Of a stretch of 64,000 nucleotides of DNA, positions 60,210 to 64,000 are shown in pieces (positions within the stretch are counted from its first letter, which is position 1; each line of letters begins with the position of its first letter). This DNA is from Mucilaginibacter glaciei. GTDB taxonomy: Bacteria; Bacteroidota; Bacteroidia; Sphingobacteriales; Sphingobacteriaceae. The notes below the pieces were generated by a model. That model worked only from the letters and a program-made list of their open reading frames with translations, did no database searches and had not been told where the DNA came from. Location of the stretch: assembly GCF_014773245.1 (NCBI RefSeq), contig NZ_JACWMX010000002.1, forward strand, positions 372,001-436,000, given 5' to 3'. Position numbers and translations under genes: made by a program.

Positions 60210-62477
60210 ATGGCTTTTGATTTAGACATGATCAAAAAGGTTTATGATCGCTACAGCACCCGTGTGGATGCTGCCCGTACAGCGACCGGTAAACATTTAA
60301 CCCTGACTGAAAAAATATTATACGCTCACCTTACCGAAGGCGATGCTAAACGTGCTTTTGAACGTGGTGCAGACTACGTTGACTTTGCACCAGACCGTGT
60401 TGCCATGCAGGATGCAACTGCCCAAATGGCGTTATTGCAGTTTATGCAGGCAGGCCGCCCGCAGGTTGCTGTACCATCTACCGTACATTGCGATCACCTG
60501 ATCCAGGCTAAAGTTGGTGCTGTAAGCGATTTAAGTACTGCTGTTGATATTAACCGCGAGGTTTATGATTTCCTTTCATCGGTATCTGATAAATACGGTA
60601 TCGGTTTTTGGAAAGCCGGTGCAGGTATCATTCACCAGGTTGTTTTAGAGAACTACGCATTCCCCGGTGGTATGATGATAGGAACCGACTCGCACACACC
60701 TAACGCAGGTGGTTTGGGTATGGTTGCTATTGGTGTTGGTGGTGCCGATGCGTGTGATGTAATGGCAGGCTTGCCATGGGAACTAAAATTCCCTAAACTG
60801 ATAGGTGTTAAATTAACCGGTAAATTATCGGGCTGGACATCAGCTAAAGACGTTATCTTAAAAGTAGCGGGTATACTTACTGTAAAAGGTGGTACCGGCG
60901 CTATTGTTGAATATTTTGGCGAAGGGGCACGTTCGCTTTCTGCAACAGGTAAAGGTACCATTTGTAATATGGGTGCCGAGATCGGCGCAACCACTTCCAT
61001 ATTTGGTTACGACGAGAAGATAGCTGCTTATTTAAGGGGCACAAGCCGTACCGAAGTTGCTGATATGGCCGATGCGGTTGCTGAACACTTAACCGGCGAT
61101 GACGAGGTTTACGCTAACCCGGCTGCTTATTTTGACCAGGTGATCGAGATCAACCTATCTGAATTAGAGCCACATGTTAACGGCCCATTCACTCCGGATT
61201 TAGCATGGCCTATCTCTAAATTCGCTGCTGCTTTACGCGAAAACAACTGGCCTACCACTTTAGAAGTTGGTTTGATTGGTTCATGTACCAATTCATCTTA
61301 CGAGGATATTACCCGTTCTGCATCTATTGCCAAACAGGCCATCGATAAAAACTTAGAAACAAAGGCTGAATTTACCATCACTCCGGGCTCGGAACTGGTA
61401 CGTTACACGGTAGAGCGAGATGGTTACTTAGGCACCTTTGAAAACATGGGTGGCGTGGTAATGGCTAACGCTTGCGGCCCTTGTATCGGTCAGTGGGCGC
61501 GTCATACAGATGATCCTACCCGCAAAAACTCTATCATTACTTCATTCAACCGTAATTTTGCAAAACGCCAGGACGGTAACCCTAACACGCATGCATTTGT
61601 TGCTTCTCCTGAGATCGTTACGGCGTTTGTAATAGCGGGCGACCTAACCTTTAACCCGTTAACAGATACGTTAACCAACAAAGCCGGTGAACAGGTTAAA
61701 TTTGATGAGCCGGAAGGTATTGAAATGCCGATAAGAGGTTACGCAGTTGAAGATGCCGGTTACCAGGCACCTGCCGAAGATGGCAGCCAGGTACAGGTTT
61801 TGGTTAGCCCAACCTCGGCACGTTTACAATTGTTAGAGCCATTTACCGCATGGGAAGGTACCGACATTACCGGCCTGAAGCTTTTAATAAAAGCCAAAGG
61901 TAAATGTACTACCGATCATATCTCCATGGCAGGCCCGTGGTTAAAGTTCCGCGGCCACCTGGACAACATATCTAACAATATGCTGATCGGCGCTATCAAC
62001 TACTTTAACAATACTGCAGACAGCGTTAAAAACGAACTGACCGGCGAATATGGCCCGGTTCCGGCAACACAGCGTGATTACAAAGCCAATGGCATTGGAT
62101 CTATCGTGGTGGGCGACGAAAACTACGGTGAAGGTTCATCACGTGAGCATGCGGCAATGGAGCCACGCCACTTAGGTGTACGTGCCATACTGGTAAAATC
62201 ATTTGCCCGTATCCATGAAACCAACCTGAAGAAACAAGGTATGTTGGGTATCACCTTTGCTTATAGCAACGACTATGATAAAATACAGGAGGATGATATC
62301 ATCGACATTACCGGCTTAACTACTTTTGCCCCTGGCCAGCAGTTAACCGTAGTGTTACACCACATTGATAGTACTACAGAATCATTCCAGGTTAACCATA
62401 CTTATAACGCTCAGCAAATTGAGTGGTTTAAAGCAGGCGGCGCATTAAACATCATCCGCAGGCAAATGGCTAACTAA
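60210..62477 (+). CDS. acnA: Aconitate hydratase
   Basis: 755 residues. The [4Fe-4S] cluster cysteines are Cys359 ([13 protein letters not shown]), Cys422 and Cys425 (ACGPCIG). The substrate-binding Arg motif [17 protein letters not shown] lies in the swivelling C-terminal domain. Size and motifs fit the mitochondrial/bacterial AcnA-like group. It interconverts citrate and isocitrate in the citric acid cycle. Single gene, with a 6-base hairpin (60158-60174) in its leader and a strong terminator behind. Confidence 0.95.
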   Translation: MAFDLDMIKKVYDRYSTRVDAARTATGKHLTLTEKILYAHLTEGDAKRAFERGADYVDFAPDRVAMQDATAQMALLQFMQAGRPQVAVPSTVHCDHLIQAKVGAVSDLSTAVDINREVYDFLSSVSDKYGIGFWKAGAGIIHQVVLENYAFPGGMMIGTDSHTPNAGGLGMVAIGVGGADACDVMAGLPWELKFPKLIGVKLTGKLSGWTSAKDVILKVAGILTVKGGTGAIVEYFGEGARSLSATGKGTICNMGAEIGATTSIFGYDEKIAAYLRGTSRTEVADMADAVAEHLTGDDEVYANPAAYFDQVIEINLSELEPHVNGPFTPDLAWPISKFAAALRENNWPTTLEVGLIGSCTNSSYEDITRSASIAKQAIDKNLETKAEFTITPGSELVRYTVERDGYLGTFENMGGVVMANACGPCIGQWARHTDDPTRKNSIITSFNRNFAKRQDGNPNTHAFVASPEIVTAFVIAGDLTFNPLTDTLTNKAGEQVKFDEPEGIEMPIRGYAVEDAGYQAPAEDGSQVQVLVSPTSARLQLLEPFTAWEGTDITGLKLLIKAKGKCTTDHISMAGPWLKFRGHLDNISNNMLIGAINYFNNTADSVKNELTGEYGPVPATQRDYKANGIGSIVVGDENYGEGSSREHAAMEPRHLGVRAILVKSFARIHETNLKKQGMLGITFAYSNDYDKIQEDDIIDITGLTTFAPGQQLTVVLHHIDSTTESFQVNHTYNAQQIEWFKAGGALNIIRRQMAN

Positions 62478-62501
62478 GTTAAAAGTCGAAAATAAAAAGT
62501 T

Positions 62502-62532
62502 AAAGCCTTCCCAAATGGGGAGGCTTTTTTTT
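62502..62532 (+). terminator. Terminator of the aconitase gene
   Basis: AAAGCCTTCCC (62502-62512) and GGGGAGGCTTT (62517-62527) form an 11-base stem with a 4-base loop, followed by TTTTT. Confidence 0.9.
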
Positions 62533-62546
62533 GTGAGGTTTCCTTC

Positions 62547-62650
62547 TTGTCATTCGAACGAGGTACGAGGAGAAATCTTCTTCTTTAACAAAGCTTACAC
62601 ATGTCTTACGCAGAAGATTTCTCCTCGCTATCGCTCGTTCGAAATGACAA
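62547..62650. repeat. Large inverted repeat with GAGCGATAGCG word
   Basis: The arms 62547-62583 and 62610-62650 are near-complements: the shared words are CGAACGAG, GAGGAGAAATCTTC and TTGTCATT. The right arm carries CGCTATCGCTC (62626-62636), identical to 24264-24274. I recall such elements as common in Mucilaginibacter-type genomes. It lies between acnA's terminator and the uvrA stop. Confidence 0.7.
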
Positions 62651-62717
62651 TCGTTGTAATGCAAAAATAGCGATTGGTATTAAACCCATCGCTATCCAAT
62701 CTCCAATCACTAATCTC

Positions 62718-64000
62718 TTAAACAAACCTATCCGCCAAATATTTCCCCGTGTAGCTGTCTTTAACTTTAATCAGGTCTTCGGGCAGGCCTTCAAAAACTA
62801 CTTTGCCTCCACGATCGCCGCCTTCGGGGCCAATGTCAATTACCCAATCGGCACATTTAATCACATCCATATTGTGTTCTATTACAATTATGGTATTACC
62901 GTGCTCCAATAAAGCATCGAAAGATTTGAGCAACTTTTTGATATCTGCAAAATGTAACCCGGTGGTCGGTTCATCAAAAATGAACAGCGTTTTGTGCGTG
63001 TTGTTGCCTTTCACCAGGAAAGACGCCAGCTTAATCCGCTGTGCCTCACCACCAGACAAGGTGTTTGACGATTGCCCCAGCTGTACATAACCCAAACCAA
63101 CATCAACGAGTGGTTTAATTTTATTGATGATCTTGGTTTCTTTGGCAAAAAACTCCAGGCCCTCGTCAATGGTCATTTCTAAAACTTCAGAAACATTCTT
63201 TTCATTATAGGTAATATCCAGTATATGTTGTTTGAAGCGTTTACCGTTACAAGCTTCGCAGGTTAAAAAGATATCAGCCATAAATTGCATTTCTATCTTC
63301 ACCTCACCCTCACCCTGGCAAACATCACATCGGCCACCCTCCACATTGAAGGAGAATTGCGATGGTTTTAAACCCGCGGCTTTTGCCGATGGCAATGCCG
63401 AGTAAAGGTTCCGGATCTCGTCCCAAGCCTTTACATAAGTAACAGGGTTAGAGCGTGACGACCGGCCAATTGGGTTTTGGTCAACCATCTCTACCTGCTC
63501 TATTTTTGCGTAATCACCTTCAATACTATCATAAGCACCGGTTTGGTCGCCGTTATAATTGCCTAATGTTTTTTGCAATGCAGGCGCCAGGATGCGTTTT
63601 ACCAAACTGGTTTTACCGGAGCCTGATACACCCGTAACCACAGTTAGCACCCCTAACGGGAACTTAGCATCAACATTTTGCAGGTTATTTTCGCGGCCGC
63701 CTTTTATCTCAATAAAATCGCTCCATTTACGGCGTGTTTTAGGGATCGCAATTTCTTCGCGGCCGCTCAGGTATTTACCTGTAAGGCTTTCATCGTCAAC
63801 AATGATTTGGTCATACGTACCGGTAAAGATCAAATTACCACCATGCGTACCTGCTTCCGGGCCAATGTCAATAATATAATCGGCCGCTTTCATGATCTCC
63901 TCCTCATGCTCAACCACCAAAACGGTATTACCAACATCACGTAACGAACGTAAAACCGTAATTAACCGCTGCGTATCGCGTGGGTGAAGGCCAATGCTGG
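62718..64000 (-). CDS. uvrA: UvrA excinuclease subunit A, C-terminal part, 5' end beyond window
   Basis: The frame is open to the right edge; the visible part covers about 427 residues up to the C-terminus. It contains the signature of the first ATPase's tail (SIGLHPRDTQRLI near the edge, then VVEHEEEIM), the second Walker A (GVSGSGKTSL), the zinc-binding CDVCQGEGEVKI ... CEACNGKRF, signature LSGGEAQRIKLAS and Walker B LFIFDEPTTGLHF. UvrA recognises DNA damage in nucleotide excision repair. The window shows only the C-terminal ATPase half and last zinc finger; the start is outside. Confidence 0.95.
   Translation of the reverse strand, partial: SIGLHPRDTQRLITVLRSLRDVGNTVLVVEHEEEIMKAADYIIDIGPEAGTHGGNLIFTGTYDQIIVDDESLTGKYLSGREEIAIPKTRRKWSDFIEIKGGRENNLQNVDAKFPLGVLTVVTGVSGSGKTSLVKRILAPALQKTLGNYNGDQTGAYDSIEGDYAKIEQVEMVDQNPIGRSSRSNPVTYVKAWDEIRNLYSALPSAKAAGLKPSQFSFNVEGGRCDVCQGEGEVKIEMQFMADIFLTCEACNGKRFKQHILDITYNEKNVSEVLEMTIDEGLEFFAKETKIINKIKPLVDVGLGYVQLGQSSNTLSGGEAQRIKLASFLVKGNNTHKTLFIFDEPTTGLHFADIKKLLKSFDALLEHGNTIIVIEHNMDVIKCADWVIDIGPEGGDRGGKVVFEGLPEDLIKVKDSYTGKYLADRFV

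Noticed and set aside
62601..62912. Plus-strand frame of 103 codons
   Set aside because: Begins inside the palindromic repeat and runs antisense into uvrA; no family motif.

Overview
The window looks like a chromosomal segment of a member of the Bacteroidota, most likely the family Sphingobacteriaceae (Mucilaginibacter or Pedobacter type). Supporting signs are a type IX secretion (gliding-type) C-terminal sorting domain, a GLPGLI-family protein, DUF5683, DUF4293, DUF3098, DUF4159, BatA-type and PspC-type proteins, TAnnTTTG-like promoter boxes, and Bacteroidota-typical gene orders (parA-parB-DUF5683-dapB-lepB; ftsX-DUF3098-uppP-truB-ribF; truA beside DUF4293). The genus is an inference from memory of such genomes, not from a search. 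I saw no rRNA, tRNA, CRISPR array, transposase or prophage.

Layout. 1-7100 (minus): a five-gene operon of MoxR ATPase, DUF58/vWA protein, BatA-like protein, DUF4175-like protein and a membrane protein with a glutamine-amidotransferase-like region that runs off the left edge. 7311-13191: a divergent DUF4159 gene, a GYF_2/RDD membrane protein, a TlpA-type thioredoxin and the TldD/TldE pair. 13208-19296: a TonB-dependent receptor, a PQQ-type sugar dehydrogenase, a T9SS-sorted adhesin-like protein and an FMN reductase. 19568-23951: parA, parB, a DUF5683 protein, dapB and lepB, probably one operon. 23952-24304: the only gap over 300 bases, filled by palindromic REP-like repeats. 24305-29913: an oxidoreductase, an unknown lipoprotein, an rRNA-methylase-like gene, an MlaF/MlaE-type ABC pair and an SDR. 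29942-36048: PspC and LiaF-like envelope-stress proteins, a second RDD protein, then GLPGLI plus an outer-membrane beta-barrel protein. 36140-41565: a LysE-type exporter, a BtuF-like protein, a GH20 hexosaminidase and a DUF2157 protein. 41710-45542 (minus): ftsX, DUF3098, uppP, truB, ribF. 45789-52287: a small hydrophilic protein, an ABC exporter, truA, DUF4293, an alpha/beta hydrolase and a DEAD-box helicase. 52406-57133 (minus): two small envelope proteins, gpsA, and a TolC/HlyD efflux pair. 57225-64000: a polysaccharide deacetylase, a small membrane protein, a second PQQ-type dehydrogenase, a PIN-domain toxin-antitoxin pair, aconitase and the C-terminal part of UvrA (runs off the right edge).

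Most of the window is core metabolism and envelope biology. The least understood parts are the MoxR/BatA/DUF4159 block lying next to TldD/TldE, the GLPGLI/outer-membrane pair, the 25.4 kb lipoprotein, and three kinds of palindromic intergenic repeat (7119, 24022 and 24208/62547) that recur without an obvious mobilising enzyme in view. Operon assignments are inferred from spacing and overlaps; promoter calls are consensus matches by eye.
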